Shown: piece by piece, positions 47,423 to 55,678 of the stretch
How the letters are laid out: each line of letters opens with the position of its first letter
Position numbering within the stretch: the stretch's first letter is position 1
DNA from: Lewinellaceae bacterium
GTDB taxonomy: Bacteria; Bacteroidota; Bacteroidia; Chitinophagales; Saprospiraceae
Direction of reading: 5' to 3'
DNA: 64,000 nucleotides
NCBI GenBank assembly: GCA_020636195.1
Contig: JACJYH010000002.1
Location: 657,596 to 721,595 of the forward strand
Made by a program: the position numbers and the translations under genes
The notes under the pieces: generated by a model
Seen by the model: the letters and a program-made list of their open reading frames with translations, nothing else
What the model was told of the DNA's origin: nothing
The model's database searches: none

Positions 47423-48277
47423 CTTCGTTTTTTCATTCGATTCAAAGTCCTTAAGTGTCCTGCCGTCTTTGAGTTTCCATTCTGTCAAGCCGTTTGCGTT
47501 CCGCCCTAAAACAATCGAAGCCGCTGTTGATGGACTGCTAAAAATGTAGTCATCAGGAAATTCAAGATATTCTCCTTTGTTCACAAGCACGCCTTCGTCA
47601 ATGAGTTTTTGTCTTAGCGTTACAAAGTTTGAAGTCATTGAAGCTACTGTCGAACCTGCTGCTTTCGAACCTTTCAAAACAACAAATCCGTCTGAAGTCG
47701 GTTCGCCTTGTCCGTCTGCACCCCTGGCTGCTTTTATAAAAAACGTTTCTTGTTTTTGCTTTGGTTTAAATTCTCGTTTTTCGTCAAATACCTTGTGTCC
47801 TAAGGTGTTTACAAGCATTTTTATATACTCAATAAATTCTTCCATTTCTGCTCTGTCAGATTCAGAAATCGAAGATTGAGTCGGAACCATGGAATTGTCT
47901 ACTTTATAGCGATTAGCTGATTTTGCTATGTCGTGAAGTCGGTTTTCTAAATATTTTATGTGGGCTTTGTTCAGATTTTCGTCCTTACTTATAAATACTA
48001 TTGCTTCGTTCCAAAAGTCCTTTGAAGTTAGTTGTTGGCTAAGTCGTTTTAGAATTGATTCGGCTTCTCCAATGTAAACTTGATCTTTTCCTTCTTCGTC
48101 TTTTCCAAAAAGTAAATAAACTCCTGTGCTCGTCAAATCGTCTCTGTCTGTGCAGTCCTTGATTTTTACTCTTGGGATTTTATATGCCTTTCCCGACCAG
48201 TTGGAAAGCTCACAACTCATTCGTCCGTTTGGGTCTCCGTCAATGAGGAATATTTTTATTGTCTTACCGAATTTCAT
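47417..48277 (-). CDS. GIY-YIG nuclease domain protein with DUF4357
   Basis: 286 residues. The GIY-YIG nuclease core is visible as STGVYLLFGKDEEGKDQVYIGEA (G-V-Y … Y-I-G; about residues 50-74), followed by an Arg-containing helix (ILKRLSQQL) and a Glu (KYLENRLHD) in the expected positions. The C-terminal domain (SPSTAASIVLGRNANGLTEW with KDGRTL) is DUF4357, usually paired with GIY-YIG in mobile and defence settings. N-terminal residues 1-45 are an additional cap. Its stop lies inside an attC-like box. Likely a nuclease of DNA; target unknown. Confidence 0.8.
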   Translation of the reverse strand: MKFGKTIKIFLIDGDPNGRMSCELSNWSGKAYKIPRVKIKDCTDRDDLTSTGVYLLFGKDEEGKDQVYIGEAESILKRLSQQLTSKDFWNEAIVFISKDENLNKAHIKYLENRLHDIAKSANRYKVDNSMVPTQSSISESDRAEMEEFIEYIKMLVNTLGHKVFDEKREFKPKQKQETFFIKAARGADGQGEPTSDGFVVLKGSKAAGSTVASMTSNFVTLRQKLIDEGVLVNKGEYLEFPDDYIFSSPSTAASIVLGRNANGLTEWKLKDGRTLKDFESNEKTKA

Positions 48278-48652
48278 TCTTAGTTGTCTGTCGTTTTACA
48301 ATTCTGACTAACGTAAAATTTCACTATTGATTATCAATTTGTTATAAAATTAATATTATATCACGAATGTACAATTTTTTTGTCTATTGCTTCGCCTGTT
48401 AGCACGAGAAATTATTTTCTTGCAGCAAAATGGGGAATCACCCACTGCGGCAGTCTGTATAAAAACCACCATTCTCATCTCAAAAGTAGGAAAAAGTGAC
48501 TAAATTTGACCATTTTTAAGAGGCTTTTATTTGATAATTCCGAAAACAGTTTCAAAAGCGGCAAAATGAGTCTTACTAGGTACATTTCAAGAAATTTTTA
48601 TCTGTATTTTGGGATATACACGTTGAGAATTTATGGACACAATCAGCGTTTT
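48278..48652. other. intergenic stretch without a recognised gene
   Basis: 375 bases between the GIY-YIG and Fic genes. The GIY-YIG side (48290-48420) is AT-rich, with GACTAAC near 48305 and a GTTAG near 48410 that could be a worn-out palindrome, but the arms do not pair well. Around 48430-48590 the composition is more coding-like, yet all frames are short and no protein match is recognised; it may be the leftover of a mobile element. I see no RNA gene. Confidence 0.4.
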
Positions 48653-49723
48653 TTATCTCTTTGTCAATAGATCAAATAATGCTTCATTGATGTAATAATT
48701 TCCGGTTCCTAATCTGTCCTTACGCAGCATATTGTCTTCAGCCAACTTATTCAGATAACTCGCTGCGGTTAACCTTGAAACGCCCAAATCATTTACTACA
48801 AATTCAATCTTTGTGTATGGATGCTTAAACAAATTATTGAGTAGATCCTGACTATAGAATTTATAGTTTTCACGAAGGCGATGCTTATAGTCAAGCATTA
48901 ATTCCTTAATTTTAATGATCAACTCAATATTTTCCCTTGAAGTCTGCTCAACGCCTTTGATCATAAACAAAATCCAATCTTCCCATAAATTTTCATCCCT
49001 GACTTTTTGCAAAAGCCGATAGTAGTCTGCCTTGTTTTTAATAATAAAATTGCTCAAATAAAGAATCGGTAATGATAGAAGTTTTTCTAAAATTAAGTAA
49101 AGGATATTTATTATCCTGCCTGTTCTGCCGTTTCCGTCATAAAATGGATGGATGCTTTCAAACTGAAAATGAATAATTGCCATTTTTACCAATGGGTCAC
49201 AGTCTTGCATTTCAGGATCATTCATATATCTCTCAAGATTTGTCATTAGTCGCATTATTTCATCATAATTCTGTGGTGGAGTATAAATAGTCTTACCTGT
49301 TGCTGCATTTTTCAATGCTGTTCCCGATAATCTTCGAAATCCGGCTTTATTATCTTCCAATACTTCTTGGATTTGTAGTATAGTATTATGCGTCAGCAAT
49401 CCTGTTTTTGTAATTAACTCAAATCCTTTTTTTAATGCAGAAATATAATTCTGTACTTCTTTAGCTTGTAGTGATTTAAATGCATGAAGATGCAATTCTG
49501 TTTTGTATAAATCGTCGTGTGTCGTAATAATATTCTCAATAGCTGAACTGTCTTTAGCTTCTTGTAAACCGAGCGTATTAATCAGGATGTTTTGATTGGG
49601 GATTGCGGAGGCTATTCCTTTTAATTCAGCTAATGCGGCATGTGCTGTAGGCAAAGCTTTTAAAATTTTTTTCGTTTCTACGTCAATGCTTAGTGGCAAC
49701 TCTGTTAATCTCCAATCATCCAT
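48653..49723 (-). CDS. Fic family protein (AMP transferase, class II)
   Basis: 356 residues. Fic proteins transfer AMP (or a related group) from a nucleotide to hydroxyl side chains of target proteins. The catalytic motif is complete, HPFYDGNGRTGR at residues 192-203, and the self-inhibition motif S-x3-E-N is present before the core (DSSAIENII; Ser59, Glu63, Asn64), so it is a class II enzyme held inactive by its own helix. The C-terminal part (LGVSRLTAASYLNKLAEDNM) is a winged helix that could bind its own promoter. The N-terminus matches the Fic/DOC N-terminal family domain. The target is unknown. Confidence 0.93.
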   Translation of the reverse strand: MDDWRLTELPLSIDVETKKILKALPTAHAALAELKGIASAIPNQNILINTLGLQEAKDSSAIENIITTHDDLYKTELHLHAFKSLQAKEVQNYISALKKGFELITKTGLLTHNTILQIQEVLEDNKAGFRRLSGTALKNAATGKTIYTPPQNYDEIMRLMTNLERYMNDPEMQDCDPLVKMAIIHFQFESIHPFYDGNGRTGRIINILYLILEKLLSLPILYLSNFIIKNKADYYRLLQKVRDENLWEDWILFMIKGVEQTSRENIELIIKIKELMLDYKHRLRENYKFYSQDLLNNLFKHPYTKIEFVVNDLGVSRLTAASYLNKLAEDNMLRKDRLGTGNYYINEALFDLLTKR

Positions 49724-49792
49724 TTGTAAAGTATTTTAAAAAATCTATACAAAGATAATGTCTTTTGTAAAGAAAATGCAAAAATCTTTACA
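49723..49792 (-). promoter_or_regulatory. Fic gene promoter with three TGTAAAG repeats
   Basis: On the minus strand TTTTG near 49782-49779 and TATCTTTG (49757-49750) are 21 bases apart. The word TTTGTAAAG occurs at 49723-49731 and 49764-49772, and its inverse CTTTACA at 49786-49792, placed around the promoter and at the ATG. They look like operator sites, perhaps for the Fic winged-helix domain. Confidence 0.5.
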
Positions 49793-49859
49793 TTTAAATA
49801 TTCATATGTACAGAATATCTTCAAATCTATGCATATAGCTATTATTTTCACAAGCTATT

Positions 49860-50183
49860 CTATTTAACATATGTTTCTTCTATGGTACTTTTTAATTTCT
49901 CCACGGTATCGATATCAATGGTGCCAATAATTTTCACAATTCTAAGTTTATCAATAGTTCTGATTTGATCGACAGCTGCCATGCCTTTAATATTTTTGTT
50001 TGATATGCTTATCCTAGTGGGGTAATTCTTTAATGTTGATGTGATAGGAACTATTACAATTGTCCTTAGATAATGATTCATTTCATTTGGGGACACCACG
50101 ACACATGGTCTAGTTTTACTAACTTCACTACCCAATGTTGGTTCTAAATTGACAAGCACTATTTCGTATTGATTAATGTTCAT
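49860..50183 (-). CDS. MazF/PemK-type toxin
   Basis: About 107 residues from the ATG at 50183, which overlaps the antitoxin stop as ATGA. The protein has the PemK/MazF beta-barrel pattern: YEIVLVNLEPTLGSEVSKTRPCVVVSP at the N-terminus with the conserved Arg-Pro, then TIVIVPITSTLKNYPTRI and VDQIRTIDKLRI. Such toxins cleave mRNA in a sequence-specific way. It forms a toxin-antitoxin pair with the gene just upstream and is followed by Fic after a 136-base gap. Recognition sequence not predictable. Confidence 0.93.
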   Translation of the reverse strand: MNINQYEIVLVNLEPTLGSEVSKTRPCVVVSPNEMNHYLRTIVIVPITSTLKNYPTRISISNKNIKGMAAVDQIRTIDKLRIVKIIGTIDIDTVEKLKSTIEETYVK

Positions 50184-50419
50184 TCCCAACTAGATTCTTC
50201 TTCGAACAAATCATCAATTAATAATTCGTCATGTCCATTTTTTCCCATTTCTTTGAAAGCTTTTTCCCAACCTGCTCTAGGTTTTGAAATCGGTTCTATT
50301 ACGATGAAGTTTTCTTCCATTCTCATATTAACTGTATCTCCGATATCATACTTTTCAAGAATGGTTTTACTCAACCTAAGTCCTTTTGAATTTCCTATTT
50401 GAATTATTTTAGTTATCAT
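50180..50419 (-). CDS. MazE/AbrB-type antitoxin
   Basis: 79 residues. The N-terminal half is a SpoVT/AbrB-like DNA-binding swapped-hairpin (IIQIGNSKGLRLSKTILEKY, then GDTVNMRMEENFIVIEP), and the acidic, disordered C-terminal tail (HDELLIDDLFEEESSWE) is the part that blocks MazF in known pairs. Stop TGA overlaps the toxin start, so the two are translationally coupled with antitoxin first, the usual order. Both should be repressed by the MazE-MazF complex at the promoter just upstream. Confidence 0.92.
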   Translation of the reverse strand: MITKIIQIGNSKGLRLSKTILEKYDIGDTVNMRMEENFIVIEPISKPRAGWEKAFKEMGKNGHDELLIDDLFEEESSWE

Positions 50420-50435
50420 GAGAAAAATTTGAACA

Positions 50436-50467
50436 CAAAGTTATTACATTGTAATCACATGTACAAA
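50436..50467 (-). promoter_or_regulatory. mazEF promoter with operator-like palindrome
   Basis: On the minus strand TTTG (50467-50464) and TAACTTTG (50443-50436; TAnnTTTG) are 20 bases apart, and a near-perfect palindrome ATTACA-T-TGTAAT (50443-50455) lies in the spacer, where a bound MazE dimer would block RNA polymerase. Confidence 0.6.
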
Positions 50468-50479
50468 TTTATTTTGTTT

Positions 50480-50613
50480 AGAGAACGGTTTAAGAATAGG
50501 CGATGGTGCGGCATTTGAAAAATGTCAGCCCAACACTTACACAAATGCCCAATAGAAGCATAAATGTTGAATTTACAATTGTCAGCCCAACTAATGCCTA
50601 AACGATGTTGTAT
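50480..50613 (-). repeat. attC-like palindrome
   Basis: Bounded by AGAGAAC (50480) and GTTGTAT (50607). Arms GGTTTAAGAATAGGC and GCCTAAACGAT pair with bulges. It holds the shared words TTGTCAGCCCAAC and AGCATAAA, and a second TGTCAGCCCAAC, so it may be partly duplicated inside. It lies 12 bases past the stop of the amine oxidase. Confidence 0.6.
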
Positions 50614-50624
50614 TCCGTTTATTG

Positions 50625-51995
50625 TCATAGAGCAATTATTTTATCGGCTTCTCTTATTCCACTTAAATAGGCTCCGTGTGCTGTTGAAAAATAGTCGGCT
50701 TCTGTGTGTTCTCCAGCAAAAAATATTTTATCATTTATTTCTTCTGCTAAATCGTCAAAATGTCTCATTTCTGTTCCTACGGCAGTATAAGAATATGCAC
50801 CAAAAGAGTTTTCATTTGCTTGCCATTTTGTTCTTAACAAATTGGTCGGACTTGGAATGCTATTGCCATAAATATCTTTTAAATGAACCATTATTTCGCC
50901 AATTACTTGTGCATCAGACATAGTTTCAGTTTGTCTTGCATAGTCGGCATAAGCAAAAGTCATTAAGGCATTGGCTGTTGGGTTAAATTTGTTCACATTG
51001 ACAAAATAATTAAACTTGTCTTTTATGGCTGGTGTATAAACAATGTATTGTGTATTATCCCAAAAAGTATTATTCCAAGTTAAAAGAAATTTGTTTACAC
51101 AATTCATTCCAAGTTTTTGTATAGCTGTTTGCTTTATCGTAGGCAAAGCTGGTAAAAATTGAATTGTATTGTTTTTTAGTACCCCCAAAGGAACAGTTAC
51201 TAATACATAGTCGGCTTCTGTTTCAGCTCCATTATGTGTAACTTTTACTTTTGCATTTGTATAATCTATTTTAGTAACTCTTTGATTCATTTGTATGTTT
51301 AAACCTGTTGCCAAATATTTAGGAATAGTGTCATAGCCATTAGTAGCTATTTTTTCTGCTCCATCAAACTCTTCTCCTTCATCATATAATAAAGAAGATA
51401 AATTGTTTAAATCTCCAGTGTCAAAAGTTACATAAGTAGAAAGTAAAAATTGCCAAAGTCTGTCATTTACTTTTGCAGGATAAAGATTGTTAAATACTGT
51501 TTCAAAACTTTGAGCTGCATTACCACTATTTTTTAAAGAACTTAAAATTGAATATAATTCAGTTTGTGCATTATCGTAGGTTGTGGCGTTTCGTAAAATG
51601 CCACCAATATCATAACATGCACCTGATTGGTCGTCAATTGTTTCAAAAGTTGTCATACCTGCTTCTTGTGCTAATGTTGTAATTGGGTTTCCATTTATTC
51701 CGTGTATCCAACTTGCACCTTCGTCAAAAGCAATGCCTAAACTTCTATTGGTTCGTAATCTTCCGCCAACTTTATCTTGTGCTTCCAAGACAATTACATT
51801 AAACCCTTTTTCGTTTAATTTTTTTGCAGCTGCTAAACCTGAAATACCCGCACCAATTACAATAACAGTTTTTCCATTAGGTTCGTTGTCATCTCTCTTC
51901 GTACAGGAACTTGCTAAAAGTGAAGGTGTTAAAAGCAAAACAGGCAAACCCGTTAAGGTCTTTTCAATAAATTTTCTTCTATTTATTTGTTTCAT
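50625..51995 (-). CDS. exported flavin-containing amine oxidase
   Basis: 456 residues. The N-terminus has NRRKFIEKTLTGLPVLLLTPS followed by LLASSC: a twin-arginine-like signal with a possible lipobox, so the enzyme is exported folded with its FAD. The FAD-binding motif is VIVIGAGISGLAAAKKL with the following LEAQDKVGGRLRT, and the C-terminal FAD block is IFFAGEHTEADYFSTAHGAYLSG. This is the polyamine/monoamine oxidase family, which oxidises amines with release of H2O2. Exact substrate unknown. Its start overlaps the end of a broken membrane-protein gene. Confidence 0.88.
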   Translation of the reverse strand: MKQINRRKFIEKTLTGLPVLLLTPSLLASSCTKRDDNEPNGKTVIVIGAGISGLAAAKKLNEKGFNVIVLEAQDKVGGRLRTNRSLGIAFDEGASWIHGINGNPITTLAQEAGMTTFETIDDQSGACYDIGGILRNATTYDNAQTELYSILSSLKNSGNAAQSFETVFNNLYPAKVNDRLWQFLLSTYVTFDTGDLNNLSSLLYDEGEEFDGAEKIATNGYDTIPKYLATGLNIQMNQRVTKIDYTNAKVKVTHNGAETEADYVLVTVPLGVLKNNTIQFLPALPTIKQTAIQKLGMNCVNKFLLTWNNTFWDNTQYIVYTPAIKDKFNYFVNVNKFNPTANALMTFAYADYARQTETMSDAQVIGEIMVHLKDIYGNSIPSPTNLLRTKWQANENSFGAYSYTAVGTEMRHFDDLAEEINDKIFFAGEHTEADYFSTAHGAYLSGIREADKIIAL

Positions 51996-52380
51996 TCCTA
52001 TTAAATAATTTATTTATTATTAATGTTGCTATTGTTACTTCAAAAATACTCAAAGGTATAGCTATTGGTAATATTTCAAAAGGTAAAACACCCATATTTC
52101 CATTTACTAACCACATCAATACAAATCCTATCAACCAAGATAAAATTATTGTCTGTACTAATGAGAATTTTTGAACAATTATTTAAATCAACGTTGCAAA
52201 GCATAAAGAACAAATACATCAAATGGCACCATTTATAGGTTGCTCAGGAAAAGTAAGTCCAAGGCTTTGAAAATGTGTCGTCCAATAACTGTGAATTAAA
52301 AAAGTATTTCTCACAAATTCGGAAATGCTTATCCAAATTGTTGTAAGAAAAATAATTAATATCGATTTCTTTATGTTCAT
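51979..52380 (-). pseudogene. small membrane protein gene broken by two in-frame stops
   Basis: One continuous frame of 134 codons from ATG 52380: MNIKKSILIIFLTTIW … LGLTFPEQPINGAI, stop (TGA), CICSLCFATLI, stop (TAA), IIVQKFSLVQTIILSWLIGF … LPFEILPIAIPL … NETNK, stop. The reading frame never shifts, the two stops fall where Trp and another residue would complete a four-helix membrane protein, and both sides have a membrane-protein look. The last 17 bases overlap the amine oxidase start. The family is one of small Bacteroidota membrane proteins of unknown function. Confidence 0.75.
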
Positions 52381-52404
52381 TTTTTGATGTTCGGTTTGTA
52401 AAAT

Positions 52405-52532
52405 GGAACGTTTGACAATGTGGCCAGTAAGGGTTTGCGGGCGATTTCCTATCAAGGTACACGAAAAGTTGAAAAGGGCTACAAACCTTCGCATACTATT
52501 GAAACCATTATTGACTAAATTGTGTGTTGTGC
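52405..52532 (-). repeat. attC-like palindrome (weak)
   Basis: Left side TGGAACGTTTGACAATGTGG, right box GTTGTGC (52526-52532). Inner words GTAAGGGTTTGCGG and GGCTACAAACCTTCGC are partly complementary. The GTTGTGC box is shared with the site at 53401-53468, seen as its inverse. It overlaps the last codons of lgt. Pairing is poorer than in the other sites. Confidence 0.4.
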
Positions 52533-53360
52533 GCTGAGCTTTTTTGTTTTCCATAATCCATATATTATAAATACAAGCCCTACTGCAATATATGGAAGGC
52601 TCAAAAGTTGTCCCATATTAAAAGTCATTCCTTCTTCAAATCCCACTTGGTCTTCCTTTAAAAATTCTATTAAAAATCTTGCAATGAAAAACAAAACCGT
52701 TGCTAGTCCAAATAAGATTCCATTTTTAAATTTATCTCTCATTTTGAGATATAAAATTATCATAATTGCGAGAATGATAAAATAAGAAATCGCTTCATAT
52801 AATTGAGATGGATGTCTTGGTAGGTTGTCTACTCTCTCAAAAATCACACCCCAAGGTTTTGTAGTCGGCATACCTATAATTTCAGAATTCATAAAGTTTC
52901 CAAGTCTTATAAATCCCAAACTCACTCCAACTACAACAGCAATCAAGTCAAGGATATCAATCATTGAATGTTTTGTTTTTCGAGAATAAAAATATAATCC
53001 AATCAACAAACCCAATACTCCACCATGACTTGCCAATCCTTGATATCCAATAAACTTGATGCCATCATCGGGAGGAAAAGTAACAGGAAGAATCATTTCT
53101 ATTGGATGAGATAAATAATATGAAGGCTCATAAAACAAACAGTGTCCAAGACGCGCCCCTGCAATTATTCCAATCATGCCGTAGGTTGTTAATTTCTCCA
53201 AATTACCCGGCGGAATATTTTCTCGCCTAAAAATCCAACCCAGCATGTAGATGGCTATTATCAATCCACTAACAAAGAGCAATCCATAGTATCTTATAGA
53301 AATCCCGAAAACATTTATAATCTCAGGGTCAGGATTCCAATGAATTAAATATAAAATCAT
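52515..53360 (-). CDS. lgt: prolipoprotein diacylglyceryl transferase
   Basis: Inner-membrane enzyme that attaches diacylglycerol from phosphatidylglycerol to the lipobox Cys of prolipoproteins. 281 residues, seven hydrophobic segments, and the family marks RYYGLLFVSG near the start, GARLGHCLFYEP, ASHGGVLGLL and the signature GFIRLGNFMNSE near residue 150 (normally GRIGNFINGE). Lgt is essential in most diderms and normally a core gene; here it stands alone between two attC-like palindromes, so it is either an extra copy or has been captured. It could be specialised for accessory lipoproteins. Confidence 0.93.
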   Translation of the reverse strand: MILYLIHWNPDPEIINVFGISIRYYGLLFVSGLIIAIYMLGWIFRRENIPPGNLEKLTTYGMIGIIAGARLGHCLFYEPSYYLSHPIEMILPVTFPPDDGIKFIGYQGLASHGGVLGLLIGLYFYSRKTKHSMIDILDLIAVVVGVSLGFIRLGNFMNSEIIGMPTTKPWGVIFERVDNLPRHPSQLYEAISYFIILAIMIILYLKMRDKFKNGILFGLATVLFFIARFLIEFLKEDQVGFEEGMTFNMGQLLSLPYIAVGLVFIIYGLWKTKKLSAQHTI

Positions 53361-53400
53361 ATCTTACTTTTATTGTTAGCAGGTGTCGTTTTAGCTTTTC

Positions 53401-53468
53401 GCACAACGGTTAGTGGATGCGAAGTAGCCGACGATAGGAGGCTATTACCGTCATCCACATTGTTCTAC
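53401..53468 (-). repeat. attC-like palindrome
   Basis: Bounded by GCACAAC (53401) and GTTCTAC (53462). Inner stem GTGGATG/CATCCAC is perfect, with a second nested stem AGTAGCC/GGCTATT; the AAC and GTT boxes have unequal spacers. The GTTCTAC box contains the stop codon (TAG on the minus strand, 53465-53467) of the Mrr-like gene. Confidence 0.7.
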
Positions 53469-54451
53469 GCTGTTATTTTATCTTTGCTTAATAAATTTTG
53501 AAATATTTCGAAAAAATCTTCAGGTTGTCTATCAATATGTTTTTGATATTGATTTGTACCCCACAACTCTATAAAATCTTGGTACGCAAAAATCGTAAAT
53601 TTATCTTCATTCAAATATTCTAATATTTCAGAATTCACCGAAATACTATTCTCAAAAATTGTACCTTTTTGAACTAGTGGGAAATAAACATTTTTATTTA
53701 TTGGGTTATTGAAGTTGATCCATTCTAACAATTTTTCAAAGTCTAAAAGAGTTAATTCTAGTTGATTTGTTAAAACTGATTTAGTTGCATTTTTAGTGAA
53801 TCCAGTTGTTGAAATAACCAATGAATGTTTAATGCTATTATTATTTAATTTTAGAATTTCTTTCAATCCAAAAAGTCGATGTATGACTGAAATTCCAACT
53901 TTGTTTCCTGAAATTCCCTTTTGTTTGCATTCTATAAGTAATTTTTCTTGTGTGTTTTTATGGGTAAATGCAATTATATCAATTTCAGCATATTGAGCTC
54001 TAACGTTTAATTCAACAATATACCCATATTGGGCAAATATTTCACTAATTAATTTTTCAAAATCCCTACCTTGCAATTTAATAAGCTCTTTTGAGAATAT
54101 TTCTGAACTTAGGACGCTTTTAATTAAGTTTATTGAACATTCTGAATTTTTTTCTGCAAAAAAGGCTTGTGAAGGATAAATATTAAATTTTCTAAAAATA
54201 TTGTATATTGTAGGTGACCATTTTACATTTTCGGCTTGTTTTAAAAATAGTGGCTCAGAACTTAAATCAAATTTTATCAATAAACAACCATCAAGAGGAT
54301 GGAAACAGTAATTCAAGTTGTTTTCTAATTGATTAATAAGCATTTCTGGCAGTATAATTGAATTTTTACTGGTAAAATCTAGTTCGTATTCTCCAGTCAA
54401 ACAAATTTGCTTAAGTTTTCCATTATAAAGATTATTATCCATTAAGTTCAT
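53465..54451 (-). CDS. Mrr-like restriction endonuclease domain protein
   Basis: 328 residues. The middle part carries the Mrr_cat pattern: GRDFEKLISEIFAQYGYIVE (about residues 129-148) followed by the PD-(D/E)xK core AEIDIIAF … LLIECKQ (Asp, Glu, Lys visible) and the later helix with LEWIN. Such domains cut modified or foreign DNA, or act in defence systems with other parts. The N-terminal 120 residues (CLTGEYELDF … FHPLDGCLL) may recognise the target; they resemble nothing I know. Its stop codon is inside a palindrome box, as for a cassette gene. Start codon may also be the Met three codons further. Confidence 0.75.
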   Translation of the reverse strand: MNLMDNNLYNGKLKQICLTGEYELDFTSKNSIILPEMLINQLENNLNYCFHPLDGCLLIKFDLSSEPLFLKQAENVKWSPTIYNIFRKFNIYPSQAFFAEKNSECSINLIKSVLSSEIFSKELIKLQGRDFEKLISEIFAQYGYIVELNVRAQYAEIDIIAFTHKNTQEKLLIECKQKGISGNKVGISVIHRLFGLKEILKLNNNSIKHSLVISTTGFTKNATKSVLTNQLELTLLDFEKLLEWINFNNPINKNVYFPLVQKGTIFENSISVNSEILEYLNEDKFTIFAYQDFIELWGTNQYQKHIDRQPEDFFEIFQNLLSKDKITA

Positions 54452-54486
54452 TTATTATAATTTAATTGACATTTTTTATAAATTGC

Positions 54487-54618
54487 GCAGAACGGTTTGC
54501 AGCTACCCGAAGGGCGGGACTTTTACCACAAAACTTGATTTGAAAAACTAATGTTTGATTAACCACAAATCTATCTTTATAGCACAAAACCCCGCCTTTT
54601 GGGTAGGTGCTGTTGAAC
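54487..54618 (-). repeat. attC-like palindrome
   Basis: Bounded by GCAGAAC (54487) and GTTGAAC (54612; full GTTRRRY match). Strong inner stem CTACCCGAAGGGCGGG versus CCCCGCCTTTTGGGTAG with one bulge. Contains the shared word TAGCACAAAA. The bases after its right box (54612-54633) are an inverted copy, 19 of 22 matching, of 56948-56969 on the other side of the IS91-type element. Confidence 0.7.
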
Positions 54619-54681
54619 TAAACCTTCGGTAGCTTATTGGCTTGATTCTTGGCATAAGTATTTCAATAAAAAATAATTAAA

Positions 54682-55678
54682 ATGTCAACAAAAAAAAGCG
54701 ACCTGAATCCGATAGCTATCGTATAGGTCAACACACACTAATTGCTCAAGCGAGAGCACAAGTTACGGGTTTTTCAGAACTCATTGACAAATTTGAGAAA
54801 AAACTTTCAGTACTCGGACGGAGTACATCGACCTTTAAAAACTATGCCCGAACATTGCCATGATGGCACTTCACTTTGATTGTTTGCTTACTGAGCTGGA
54901 AGAAGATCAGGTCACTGACTATCTGCACTTGCTCAAAGAACAACACAACACACCATCTGATTCTTACTTTAAGCATACAGTGTATGGTCTGCGCATGCTG
55001 TGCAAGGTGGAAGGACTTAAGCCACATGATATTGGACTGCCGAGTATCAAGGGGTCTAACAAACTTCCTGTAGTCTTGTCCAAAGAAGAGATGTGGAGAT
55101 TACTATGCATCCCTGATTTATTAAAGCACAAGATATTGATCGGATTGCTTTATGGATGCGGGTTGCGGTGCAAGGAAGCTCGCAGTGTTCGTCTTCAAGA
55201 CCTGGATTTTTATCGTAAGGTATTGATTGTGGTACAAGGCAAGGGTAAAAAAGACAGATATGTGCCACTAAGTGACCATATGATCAGAGGGCTAAAACAG
55301 TACATAGACGCAGAGCGACCTAATGAATGGTTATTCAATGGTCAGCCATTGGGAAACCGTAAAGGCGGTGACTTTGATAGTCGGTACTCACAGAAAGGCG
55401 TGCAATGGGCTGTTAGTTCAGCTGCAAAAAAAGCAGCTATCATTAAACATGTCAATGTGCATACACTCAGACATACGTATGCTACCCATTTGCTTGAAGA
55501 TGGTATGGATATCATCACTCTTAAAGGCCTTCTTGGGCATGAACGCATCGAAACCACTATGATCTATCTACACGTGGCACAATGTGATCGTCTTAAACCC
55601 TCAGTCCACTGGATACGCTATTTGCAGCATGCGCTCCGAATACGAAGTAGCGCACGTACTGGCTCGATCATGGGATAA
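54682..55678 (+). pseudogene. Xer-like tyrosine recombinase of the IS91-type element, frameshifted
   Basis: The full product needs three frames. ATG 54682 gives MSTKK and runs into a stop; after an A8 run (54690-54697) a second frame reads PESDSYRIGQHTLIAQAR then SELIDKFEKKLSVLGRS up to about 54857; then a third frame continues MMALHFDCLLTELEEDQV and stays open to 55678. The C-terminal part keeps the catalytic boxes, GLLYGCGLRCKEARSVR (Arg), HTLRHTYATHLL, LLGHERIETTMIYLHV (Tyr). The open part from ATG 54860 lacks most of the N-terminal DNA-binding domain. One frameshift may be a transcript-slippage site, the other looks like a deletion. Confidence 0.8.

Noticed and set aside
48430..48590. Possible IS remnant between GIY-YIG and Fic
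   Set aside because: No transposase motif and no paired ends could be recognised by eye; left as unexplained intergenic sequence.
51979..52380. TGA read as tryptophan
   Set aside because: TGA ends other genes in this window (for example the mazE and GT2 genes), and a second stop in the same gene is TAA.
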